Positions 24,625-32,291 of a stretch of DNA of 64,000 nucleotides are shown in pieces. A program made the translations under genes and the position numbers. The notes under the pieces are model-generated. The model did not search any database and was not told where the DNA came from. It saw nothing but the letters and a program-made list of their open reading frames with translations. Origin of the DNA: Polyangiaceae bacterium (lineage in GTDB: Bacteria; Myxococcota_A; Polyangia; Polyangiales; Polyangiaceae); assembly GCA_025937835.1 (NCBI GenBank), contig JAICQO010000001.1, forward strand, positions 62,001 to 126,000, written 5' to 3'. Position 1 is the stretch's first letter; every line of letters begins with the position of its first letter.

Positions 24625-25905
24625 TCAACGGCCGCGCGTCGCGCTCGCCCCTCCGTGCGCGGCCACCCGCAGCACGCTTTCCGCCTTCCAGAGGGTCTCC
24701 TCCACTTCCCGCTCGGGGATGCTGTCGGCGACGATGCCCCCGCCCGTGAAGTAGTGCCCCACCCCGCCGCAGCTGACCAGGGTGCGGATGGCCATGCCGA
24801 GCTCGAGCCCTCCGTCGTGGCCGATGCAGCCGAACACGCCCGTGTACAACCCCCGGCGGTGCGGCTCGAGCTCGCGGATGAGCTGCATGGCTCGTCGCTT
24901 CGGCGCGCCCGTGACGCTCCCGCTCGGAAGAAACGCGGCGAGCAGCGCGGCGCGGCTGACGCCCTCGGTGAGCTCGGCCTCGAGGGTCGCGAGCCGGTGG
25001 TGCACGCTCGGCCAGCTCACGACGTGCGGAGGCTCGGCGACGCGCACGCTGCCCACGCGCGCCACGCGGCCGAGGTCATTGCGCTCGACGTCGAGGATCA
25101 TGGTCAGCTCGGCTCGCTCTTTAGGATCGGCGTCCAAGTCGCGAGCCAGCCGCCCATCTTCGAGGGGATCGGGGTGGCGCGGGCGCGTGCCCTTGATCGG
25201 GCTCGTGACGAGCCGCCCGCTCGCCTCGAGCCGCAAGCACAGCTCCGGTGAGATCGCGCACACGTCCAGGCCGTCCCACCGGAGCGCGAAAGCGTGGGGA
25301 GGCAGCTCGGAGGCCGTCAAGGTCGCGAGCAGATCCCAGGGCGCTCCCTCGACGCTGAGCTCGAGCCGGCGCGCGAGGTTCACCTCGTAGACGTTGCCGC
25401 GGGCGATCTCGGTGAGCGCCCGCGCGATGCGCGCCGCGTGGAGCTCGCCCGGCTCGAGCGGCGAGCGCAACGACAGCCCGGCCGGGCGCGGCTCGGCCGG
25501 CCGGCGCAGACGAGCAGCCAGCTCGCGGACGGCTCGCGCAGCGTCGCCGACCACGGTCACGCCCTCCCGATCGATCCGCGCTACCGCCCCGTAGCGCAAC
25601 CACAGCGGCTCGCTCACGAGCGGCGCAGGCCGCGGATCGGCTGCGGTTCCGCGCTCGAGCGCGCGGCAGGCTTCGTAGGGCACGAGCCCGACCCAGCGCG
25701 GCGTCGCGCCGAGCCCGACGCCACGAAAGCGCCCGAGCCCGGGCTCCGGATCGAGCTCCCTCGACTCGAGGTCGGGGTCGGAGCCCGCGTAGGCCACGCG
25801 ACCACCGTCGCTGAAAGTCAGGAACGCGCCCGGCCGCGCGGCGAGCGCGCGGACCACGCCCAATGGGTCGTTCGGCAGCTCGAGGCGCCGCTCGAAGTAG
25901 CTCAC
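24625..25905 (-). CDS. pabB: Aminodeoxychorismate synthase component I
   Basis: Makes 4-amino-4-deoxychorismate from chorismate for folate synthesis. 426 residues from the GTG at 25905, which overlaps the stop of the upstream nucleotidyltransferase gene by 4 bp (GTGA). The signature SPIKGTRPR carries the PIKGT lysine that distinguishes PabB from anthranilate synthase (PIAGT). Also present are GNVYEVNLARRLE, ERAELTMILDVERNDLGRV, PSGSVTGAPKRRAMQLI and HYFTGGGIVADSIPEREVEETLWKAESVL. No pabA or pabC lies next to it. Confidence 0.93.
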   Translation of the reverse strand: MSYFERRLELPNDPLGVVRALAARPGAFLTFSDGGRVAYAGSDPDLESRELDPEPGLGRFRGVGLGATPRWVGLVPYEACRALERGTAADPRPAPLVSEPLWLRYGAVARIDREGVTVVGDAARAVRELAARLRRPAEPRPAGLSLRSPLEPGELHAARIARALTEIARGNVYEVNLARRLELSVEGAPWDLLATLTASELPPHAFALRWDGLDVCAISPELCLRLEASGRLVTSPIKGTRPRHPDPLEDGRLARDLDADPKERAELTMILDVERNDLGRVARVGSVRVAEPPHVVSWPSVHHRLATLEAELTEGVSRAALLAAFLPSGSVTGAPKRRAMQLIRELEPHRRGLYTGVFGCIGHDGGLELGMAIRTLVSCGGVGHYFTGGGIVADSIPEREVEETLWKAESVLRVAAHGGASATRGR

Positions 25906-26804
25906 GAGGCCTCGCTCGCGGCCGGCACGATCACGATCCGTCCGGCGCGGGTCACGAGCGCCCGCGAGAGCGGCGCAGCCGCGCGCGCCCCCGGGAAAAC
26001 CAGGCTGTGTTCGACCCGGCCGCTGCCCGTGAGCTCGGCGCCGGCCCCGACGATCGAGCCCGCGAGCTCCACGCCCGCGCCGATCCGAGCTCCCGCGCCG
26101 ACGCTCGACTCTCCCGAATGGCGCTCGGAGAGCCAAGCCAGATTCGCGTTCAGGTAGCCGGACAGATCATCCCCCGGCAGCCAGACCCGAAACGGGAACG
26201 GCTCGGTGCGCACGAGCTCGCCGCGCCGCAGGAGTGGCAGCGCAAAGTCCTGCACCAGGCAGCCCGAGTCCGGCAGGCCGCGCAACCCGCGCTCGCCGAG
26301 CGCGCACAAGCCGATGTAGTCGCCGCCGGAGAGCTCCGCTCCGAAGCGCTCCCCGCGCAGCCGCACCACCCGTCCGGCTTCACCGATCCCGACCGTGCCC
26401 TCGCCCGCCGGCCGCGGAAGCACCGCGAGCAACAGCTGATCATTCGCGGCGCGCTCCGCGAAGTCACTCGGGATTTGCGCGAAGACGCCATCGCCGTTCA
26501 GCACGACCAAGGGGCCCGGGCCGAGCCGCGGGCGCACGCCGGAAATGCCGCCGGCCGTACCGCGGATCCGAAGCTCGTGCACTACTTCGATTTCGAGCTG
26601 CATTCGCTCGATTTCACTTACGAATATGCCGTGAAGGTGGTGCGTGTTCGCAAACAGCCGCTGGAAGCCGGCGGCGCGCAACGCCGAGACCGCGTGCTCG
26701 AGTAGCGACCGGTCCCCGAACGGGAGCAGCGGCTTCGGCAGCTCGTCGGTCAGCGGGCGGAGCCGCGTCCCGAAACCTGCGCAGAGCACCAGGGCCTGAG
26801 ACAC
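25902..26804 (-). CDS. Sugar-phosphate nucleotidyltransferase with hexapeptide tail
   Basis: 300 residues, GTG start at 26804. The N-terminal Rossmann-like transferase domain begins ALVLCAGFGTRLRPLTDELPKPLLPFGDRSLLEHAV (nucleotide and activating Lys motifs). It contains VVLNGDGVFA (metal-binding Asp) and YIGLCALG. The C-terminus has short left-handed beta-helix repeats (VGAGARIGAGVELAGSIVGAGAEL). It resembles mannose-1-phosphate guanylyltransferases and other NDP-sugar pyrophosphorylases; the sugar is not decided. It is translationally coupled to pabB, an odd pairing. Confidence 0.88.
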   Translation of the reverse strand: MSQALVLCAGFGTRLRPLTDELPKPLLPFGDRSLLEHAVSALRAAGFQRLFANTHHLHGIFVSEIERMQLEIEVVHELRIRGTAGGISGVRPRLGPGPLVVLNGDGVFAQIPSDFAERAANDQLLLAVLPRPAGEGTVGIGEAGRVVRLRGERFGAELSGGDYIGLCALGERGLRGLPDSGCLVQDFALPLLRRGELVRTEPFPFRVWLPGDDLSGYLNANLAWLSERHSGESSVGAGARIGAGVELAGSIVGAGAELTGSGRVEHSLVFPGARAAAPLSRALVTRAGRIVIVPAASEAS

Positions 26805-26883
26805 GACGCTCAGTGAAGCCGCAGCTCCGTGGCGGCGCAACGGAAACTTGGGTGTGCAGAGGCGTGCATGGTACGGACCGCCC

Positions 26884-27465
26884 ATGCCTCGGCAGACTTC
26901 GGTCGCGCGCACGCTCGCCGGAGCGCTCGTTCTGGGCATGCTCCAGGTCGTTGGTTGCGGAACCGACGCGGTCGGCGTCGATCCCTGCCGCCGGATCGAG
27001 CTCGCGCGCTGCGATGCCGCGGCCGCCTGCGGGACGATCGACGACGCCGCCGAGTGCCGGCGTTTTTATCACGATCAGTGCCTGCACGGTTTGCCGGTGC
27101 CCGATCCGGGAACCGAGCTGGTCGCCGAGTGCGAGGCGACCCTGCAGCGAGCCGGCGCCTGCGCTGCGGAAGGCGTCGACCTGTCGCTCGAAGAGTGCTC
27201 GGACGCGGTCACGAGCGAGCCGACTTACGCGACGACGGCGTGTGAAATCGTCTCTGAGCCGCACCTCTCGGCGGAGTGCCGCTTCCTCAGCCCGAGCACC
27301 GATCCTCCCGAAGAGCCCGGAGAGCCCGAAGAGCCCGAAGAGCCCGAAGAGCCGGGGGCCGGCGGCAGCTCTGGCGCAAGCTCGGGCGGGAGCGGAGCAC
27401 CGGGCGAAACCCCGGGCGAAGCGGGTGCTTCGGCCGGCGGCAGCGGCGGCGCGCCGATCGAGTGA
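26884..27465 (+). CDS. Cys-rich lipoprotein with EEP repeat, unknown function
   Basis: 193 residues from the ATG at 26884. The signal peptide ends in a lipobox (GMLQVVGC). The mature protein has a dozen cysteines in about 120 residues (CRRIELARCDAAAACG, then CRRFYHDQC and similar), so it is probably disulphide-bonded outside the cytoplasm. A PEEPEEPEEP tract comes next and a Gly/Ser-rich tail ends the protein. Normally such linkers follow the lipobox; here the order is reversed. No family is recognised. Confidence 0.75.
   Translation: MPRQTSVARTLAGALVLGMLQVVGCGTDAVGVDPCRRIELARCDAAAACGTIDDAAECRRFYHDQCLHGLPVPDPGTELVAECEATLQRAGACAAEGVDLSLEECSDAVTSEPTYATTACEIVSEPHLSAECRFLSPSTDPPEEPGEPEEPEEPEEPGAGGSSGASSGGSGAPGETPGEAGASAGGSGGAPIE
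27309..27354 (+). repeat. 9-bp tandem repeat (GAGCCCGAA) in lipoprotein gene
   Basis: Four to five in-frame copies coding for EEP/EPE. It could vary in number by slippage without a frameshift. Confidence 0.75.
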
Positions 27466-27505
27466 CTTGGCGGAGCCGGAGCAATGGGTTAGAGCCAGCC
27501 ACCTC

Positions 27506-28579
27506 GTGCCGGCCCTTTCGCTGCGTTCTTCGATTTCCGCGCTCACGGCGCTGCTGATCCCCGGGCTGTTGCTCGGCTGCGGGAGCGACTCCAGCACCGC
27601 CGCGGAAGAGCCGCAGGCGACCGCGATCGTCGTGTCGGCGGCTGACTTCCTGGACGGTGCGCAATGCGTCGCCGCGACCGGCGCGCTGCGGCGGTGGGGA
27701 GTGAACCTGAAGCACACGGCACACCCGCCACCCGTCCCCGGCGTTCCCGCGGTCGACACGCCTCTGGTCGACCTCAGCTCCGGGCGGCTCGTGGATTGCG
27801 TCCAGGGGATCGCGTTCGGCAACGTGGAGCTCGGCGGAACCTACCAGGCAACGATCTGCGGCTACGACGATCCGGAGCTCGAGCTCGAGGACGCCGACGA
27901 AGACGTGTGCGCCCTGCGCAGCGGCCGCGCGCCGGGCTGGAAGTACACCTGCAGCGAGGTGGTGGTCGAGTACCAGGCGCTGCGCCACGTCCGCAACTGC
28001 GTGCTCGAAACCGACCCGCCGGACGCGGGCAAGACGGAGGTGACCGTCACGCTCGGCTCGCCGTGGTGCGATCCGGGCGAGAACCAGGTCGAGCGGTTTC
28101 GCGTCTTCCGAGACGGCGAGCCCTTCGGCGCGGGCGAGGCCGTCTGCGACGAGCCCCTCACGGCGGGGGCGATGCCCGACGAGGTGTTCGATCTCGAGCT
28201 GCTCGCCTACCGTGCCGGCGAAGAGGCCCCTGCCTTCGGTGCCGTCTGTCATGCGCGCGCGATCGCCGGGGCGACCGTCTCGGCGGCTTGCGATCCGCTG
28301 GCGTCGCAAGGGGGCATCGAGCTCTCGATCGAAGAGGCGCTCGGCGCGCTCGGTGCAACCTGCGAGGATGGCCTGCTCGATCTGTTGGTGAGCCTCGACA
28401 GCGGCCAGACGCTCGAGGTGCCGGACCCCTGCCAGGGCACGGTCCGCTTCAGCAGCGTCCCGCCCGGCACGCGGGAGGTCTCGCTCAGCGCGGTGCGCGG
28501 GGGAGAGATGCTGTCCGCGGCGTGCACCGCCGAGGTCGAGCCCGGTCTGTCCAGCAGCGCGGACTGCAGCGCCGAGTGA
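27506..28579 (+). CDS. Secreted lipoprotein, unknown function
   Basis: 357 residues from the GTG at 27506, chosen because it puts a good lipoprotein signal (SISALTALLIPGLLLGC) at the N-terminus; the frame is open far upstream with no better start. The mature part has many acidic residues and scattered cysteines, and seems to hold two or three beta-sandwich-like segments. The one at about 140-225, which includes KTEVTVTLGSPWCDPGENQVERFRVFRDG, looks fibronectin-like. It follows the Cys-rich lipoprotein gene by 40 bp, so they may be co-transcribed. No known family. Confidence 0.7.
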   Translation: MPALSLRSSISALTALLIPGLLLGCGSDSSTAAEEPQATAIVVSAADFLDGAQCVAATGALRRWGVNLKHTAHPPPVPGVPAVDTPLVDLSSGRLVDCVQGIAFGNVELGGTYQATICGYDDPELELEDADEDVCALRSGRAPGWKYTCSEVVVEYQALRHVRNCVLETDPPDAGKTEVTVTLGSPWCDPGENQVERFRVFRDGEPFGAGEAVCDEPLTAGAMPDEVFDLELLAYRAGEEAPAFGAVCHARAIAGATVSAACDPLASQGGIELSIEEALGALGATCEDGLLDLLVSLDSGQTLEVPDPCQGTVRFSSVPPGTREVSLSAVRGGEMLSAACTAEVEPGLSSSADCSAE

Positions 28580-28627
28580 TTCGGGGCTCGGGTTGCCCGA
28601 GCGCCCGAAGCAGGAAACAATCGCCGG

Positions 28628-29476
28628 GTGAGCCAAGCGGACACCTGGCAGATGGGCAACTTCCCCCGCCCCGGACGCGTGCTCAAGATCGTGATGATCG
28701 CCGTGCTGGCGATCTGGCTCACCTTTGCGATCGGCATCAACTGGGCCGGCGCGCCGGAGACGGTGTTCTTGCTGTTCTGCGGCAACACCGAGCGGCTCCT
28801 GAACGGCGAGCTGTGGCGGATTCTGACGGCGCCGTGGATGCACATGCCGTCCGGCACCATCGGCCACGTGCTCGGGACGCTGATCGGGCTGTACTTCCTC
28901 GCGCCGAACCTCGAGGAGACCTGGGGTAGCAAGCGCTTCGCGTGGTTCCTGTTCTGGTCGAGCCTGATCGCCTATGGCCTGCAGATGCTGGTCGAGATCG
29001 CGCTCCCGACTTCGCTCAGCGCGCGGCTCGTCGGTGAGTATTGGTTCGGTGGGACTCCGGTGATCGAGGCCGTCGCGATCGCCTGGGCGCTGAGCTTCCG
29101 CGGGCAGACGGTGCGGCTGTTCTTCGTGCTGCCGGTCAGCTCGCGCGGGTTGATCCTGTTCGTGGTCGGAGTGAGCGTGATGTATCTGCTCGCGGCCGCG
29201 CAGTCGCCGTCGGGCCTGGTCGCTCCCTTCGGCGGCATGCTCGCGGGCTACCTGCTCGGGGGCGGCACGCCTTCCCCGCTCCGCCGCGCGATCCTCAAGT
29301 TTCGCCTGGCGCGCCTCGACGCGGAGGCCTTGCGCGAGGCCGAGATCCGCCGGAAACGCATCCGCCGCTCCGGCCTGCAAGTCCTGCCGGGCGGTCGCAA
29401 GGGCGCGGAAGACGACGACGCTGACGGCACGGGCAATGGCGACGGACGCGGCCCGAACGGTCGCTGGCTGAACTAG
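28628..29476 (+). CDS. Rhomboid-fold membrane protein, catalytic residues missing
   Basis: 282 residues, GTG start. About six hydrophobic helices with the rhomboid pattern: GELWRILTAPWMHMPSGTIGHVLGTLIGLYFLAPNLEETWGSKRF is the L1-loop and TM2 region. The helix normally starting GxSG reads FGGTPVIEAVAIAWAL, with Thr143 in place of Ser. The last helix, normally with the catalytic His before GG, reads VAPFGGMLAGYLLG with no His. It therefore looks like a non-proteolytic rhomboid relative. A basic, then Gly/Asp-rich cytoplasmic tail follows. Confidence 0.8.
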   Translation: MSQADTWQMGNFPRPGRVLKIVMIAVLAIWLTFAIGINWAGAPETVFLLFCGNTERLLNGELWRILTAPWMHMPSGTIGHVLGTLIGLYFLAPNLEETWGSKRFAWFLFWSSLIAYGLQMLVEIALPTSLSARLVGEYWFGGTPVIEAVAIAWALSFRGQTVRLFFVLPVSSRGLILFVVGVSVMYLLAAAQSPSGLVAPFGGMLAGYLLGGGTPSPLRRAILKFRLARLDAEALREAEIRRKRIRRSGLQVLPGGRKGAEDDDADGTGNGDGRGPNGRWLN

Positions 29477-29529
29477 GGCGGACCGGCTCTAGTGAGCTGT
29501 GGCGCGGCGTGCTATAGCGCGGGCCGAAA

Positions 29530-30093
29530 ATGCAGCTGCTCCTCGACGCCGATAGCGTGGACCGCGGCCTGCGCCGAATGGCGGGAGAGATCTCGGAGCG
29601 GACGCGCGGCAGCGAGCGGCTGGTCCTGATCGGCGTGCGGCGCGGCGGTGCGCCGGTCTCCGCCCGCCTCGTGCGCTGGCTCGAGGAGCTCGAGGGGCGG
29701 CGCGTGCCGCTCGGCACCGTGGACATCACCTTCTATCGCGACGATGCCGCCACCGCCCTGCCGAACCCGCGCATCGGCCCGAGCGAGGTGCCGATGTCGC
29801 TCGACGGCCGCCACGTGATCTTGGTGGACGACGTGCTGTTCACGGGGCGCACCACGCGCGCGGCCCTCGACGCGCTCATGGACTACGGCCGCCCGCGCAA
29901 GGTGGAGCTCGCCGTACTCGTGGATCGCGGCGGGCGCGAGCTGCCAATCCAGGCGGATTATTGCGTGCGCCGCCTGGAAGTGCCGCCGAACGATCGGGTC
30001 GACGTGGTCGAGCGCGACGGGCGCCTGGTCGCGCTCGTCCAGTCGAGCGCCACGCCGACCACGCCTCCCCCTGCCCCTGCTCCCGCGCCATGA
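29530..30093 (+). CDS. pyrR: PyrR: pyrimidine regulator/uracil phosphoribosyltransferase
   Basis: 187 residues. The phosphoribosyltransferase fold has the PRPP loop [18 protein letters not shown] and the usual PyrR segments [17 protein letters not shown] and [11 protein letters not shown]. In many bacteria PyrR binds pyr mRNA to cause attenuation and also makes UMP from uracil. Here the only -10-like element (TATAGC, 29513-29518) leaves almost no leader, so attenuation at its own gene looks unlikely. The tail is Pro/Ala-rich ([12 protein letters not shown]). Its TGA overlaps the pyrB ATG by 4 bp. Confidence 0.93.
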   Translation: MQLLLDADSVDRGLRRMAGEISERTRGSERLVLIGVRRGGAPVSARLVRWLEELEGRRVPLGTVDITFYRDDAATALPNPRIGPSEVPMSLDGRHVILVDDVLFTGRTTRAALDALMDYGRPRKVELAVLVDRGGRELPIQADYCVRRLEVPPNDRVDVVERDGRLVALVQSSATPTTPPPAPAPAP

Positions 30094-31037
30094 CCGAACC
30101 GCAGCTTCGCCACTTGCTGTCGATCAGCGACCTCAGCCGCACGATGGCCGAGCAGATCCTGAAGACGGCGCAAGCCTTCCACGAAATCGGCAAGCGTCCG
30201 GTGCGCAAGGTGCCGACGCTGCGCGGCAAGACGGTGATCAACGTCTTTTACGAGGCCTCGACGCGCACGCGCACCTCCTTCGAGCTCGCCGGAAAGCGCC
30301 TCAGCGCCGACGTGGTCAACATCGGCGGTTCCTCGTCGTCCACGAGCAAGGGCGAGAGCCTGCGCGACACGGTGCTCACGCTCGACGCCATGCACGCCAG
30401 CGTGATCGTGCTGCGGCACGCGGTATCCGGGGCGGCCCATTACGTCGCGCGCAACACGCGCGCAGCCGTGATCAACGCCGGCGACGGCATGCACGAGCAC
30501 CCGACCCAGGCGCTGCTCGACGTGTTCACGATCCGCCAGCACAAGGGCAACGACCTCGGCGGCCTGACGGTCACGATCTGCGGCGACATCCAGCACAGCC
30601 GCGTCGCGCGCTCGAACGTCCAGCTCTTGCGCTTGCTCGGCGCGCGCGTGCGCCTCGCCGGCCCGCGCACGCTGCTCCCGCACCGCACCGAGGCCCTCGG
30701 CGTCGAGACCTTCGATCGTCTCGAGCCCGCGCTCGAGGGCGCGGACGTGGTGATGATGCTGCGCATCCAGCGCGAACGCCTGGGCGCCGCGCTGTTCCCC
30801 TCGTCCCGCGAGTACGCGCGCTACTTCGGCCTCAACGCGCGGCGCCTTTCGCTCGCGAGCCCCGAAGCGATCGTGATGCATCCGGGCCCCATCAACCGCG
30901 GCGTCGAGATCTCGGACGACGTGGCCGACGGCCCGCACAGCGTGATCTTGGGCCAGGTCGAGGCCGGCGTGGCCGTGCGCATGGCCGTGCTCTACTTCCT
31001 CGCCAGCGAGCCCGGCGCGGAGGCGACGCCGGCCTAG
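30090..31037 (+). CDS. pyrB: Aspartate carbamoyltransferase catalytic subunit
   Basis: Condenses carbamoyl phosphate and aspartate at the start of pyrimidine synthesis. 315 residues from the ATG at 30090 overlapping pyrR. Motifs: [19 protein letters not shown] (carbamoyl-phosphate loop), [44 protein letters not shown] and [12 protein letters not shown] (aspartate site). No pyrC or pyrI gene follows. The 3' end overlaps the stop codon of the convergent HAF-repeat gene by 4 bp (CTAG serves both stops). Confidence 0.97.
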   Translation: MTEPQLRHLLSISDLSRTMAEQILKTAQAFHEIGKRPVRKVPTLRGKTVINVFYEASTRTRTSFELAGKRLSADVVNIGGSSSSTSKGESLRDTVLTLDAMHASVIVLRHAVSGAAHYVARNTRAAVINAGDGMHEHPTQALLDVFTIRQHKGNDLGGLTVTICGDIQHSRVARSNVQLLRLLGARVRLAGPRTLLPHRTEALGVETFDRLEPALEGADVVMMLRIQRERLGAALFPSSREYARYFGLNARRLSLASPEAIVMHPGPINRGVEISDDVADGPHSVILGQVEAGVAVRMAVLYFLASEPGAEATPA

Positions 31038-32167
31038 AACGAGATCCGCGGATACCAGATCACGCCGTGGGCTGGCGGCTCGAAGTCCCCGGAGGTGATG
31101 ACCGTGCCAACCACGACACCCAGGTTGTTCAGCGCGGCCGGGAAAGTTCCATACGGGGTCTCGTGCGGCAACTCCAGCCAGGCGCTGCTCCACGGGTGGC
31201 GAATGACGGCTCGATTCGGCGATCCCGGCCGCGCCGCGCTGCCCACCACTTGACCCAAGAGGTTGACCTCGGCGGCGAGGCTCGGGATGCCGCCCGCCTC
31301 GGACTGGGCCGGACCGATATCAACCATGCCGTGCGCGCGCGTCCAACGAAACGCGCGGTCGCCCTCCGGCGTCGAATTGTATCCGACGACGACCCCCAAG
31401 TCGTTGATGGCGAGGGCGGTGCTGTAATTGCTGCCGAGCGCCCCGAGGTCCCGCATCTGGCCTCTCGACCACAGGAACGCATGGTGGGACCCATCCGGGA
31501 GGTCGGCGGTCCCGACGACCTCACCCAGCGAATTCACCGCCAATGCCTGGCTCCTCGCACCACCCAGCGTTCCGAGCAGCCGCATGCCGCTGTGCGCGTC
31601 CCAAAGGAAGGCGACCTGCGCAAACTCCGGCGCGCTCGTCCAGCCCACGACGTGACCGCGATTGTTGATGGCGAGCGCTTCCCCGGAGTCCACGGACCAA
31701 CTCGACGTGGGGGATTCGGATACGTAGCGTCCGTACGTGCCGAGGTTCCTCACTCCACCGGAATGCTCCCAGATCACGGGCCGCCTCACCTGGGGAGTCA
31801 GCTCCGCCGTGCCGGCTACCACGCCCTGTTCGTTGATCGCCCACGCAGTCATCGACTCGGCGCCCGCCAATCGCGCCAGCGTGGCGAAGCCCGCGCGCGC
31901 TGACCAGACGAACGCGTCGACGCCTGCGTCCCCGTAACACACTCCAACCACCTGACCGCGGTCGTTCAGGTCGTACGGAATCGACTCTGCGTAACCCTCC
32001 GGCACCATCAGGAACTCGGGCCGATAGGAGAGCTCCAGTGCCTCGCCCCCCTGACCGAGCGCCTCGTCGTCGAGCTCCGTGTTGGCAGGCTCGGCGCCGC
32101 CGCAGCCGATTACCGTGCACAAGAACAGCCCCAAAGACAGCCGACCAATGCCCCTCATGTTTTTCAT
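31034..32167 (-). CDS. Lipoprotein with HAF repeats
   Basis: 377 residues from the ATG at 32167; the signal peptide and lipobox LFLCTVIGC place it at the cell surface or outer membrane. The mature protein consists of about six or seven repeats of the HAF type ([29 protein letters not shown] and similar), each predicted to form beta strands, probably a propeller. HAF proteins have no established enzymatic role. The stop codon overlaps pyrB convergently. A CGGATAT dyad (32226-32242) lies 59 bp upstream of the start. Confidence 0.82.
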   Translation of the reverse strand: MKNMRGIGRLSLGLFLCTVIGCGGAEPANTELDDEALGQGGEALELSYRPEFLMVPEGYAESIPYDLNDRGQVVGVCYGDAGVDAFVWSARAGFATLARLAGAESMTAWAINEQGVVAGTAELTPQVRRPVIWEHSGGVRNLGTYGRYVSESPTSSWSVDSGEALAINNRGHVVGWTSAPEFAQVAFLWDAHSGMRLLGTLGGARSQALAVNSLGEVVGTADLPDGSHHAFLWSRGQMRDLGALGSNYSTALAINDLGVVVGYNSTPEGDRAFRWTRAHGMVDIGPAQSEAGGIPSLAAEVNLLGQVVGSAARPGSPNRAVIRHPWSSAWLELPHETPYGTFPAALNNLGVVVGTVITSGDFEPPAHGVIWYPRISF

Positions 32168-32225
32168 GAGCAGCACTTGAACAGGAATCCTTCCCGCTGC
32201 CAACCAGCGAGCGCACAACGGCAGT

Positions 32226-32242
32226 CGGATATCGAATATCCG
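32226..32242. repeat. CGGATAT dyad, second copy
   Basis: CGGATAT-CGA-ATATCCG, a 7-bp inverted repeat around a 3-bp centre. It is identical to 23663-23679 except for one central base, and also upstream of a minus-strand gene. Confidence 0.7.
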
Positions 32243-32291
32243 TATCGAGCTACAGAGGCAGTGCGTTATTCCGCGCTATTCGTTCAGCGCA

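Noticed and set aside
26234-28579. 781-codon plus-strand frame starting at 26234
   Set aside because: Its first 420 codons are Arg/Ser-rich and overlap the minus-strand nucleotidyltransferase and the Cys-rich lipoprotein. Only the part from the GTG at 27506 is a real gene.
27287-29380. 697-codon minus-strand frame
   Set aside because: Antisense to the lipoprotein and rhomboid-fold genes, with no recognisable motif.
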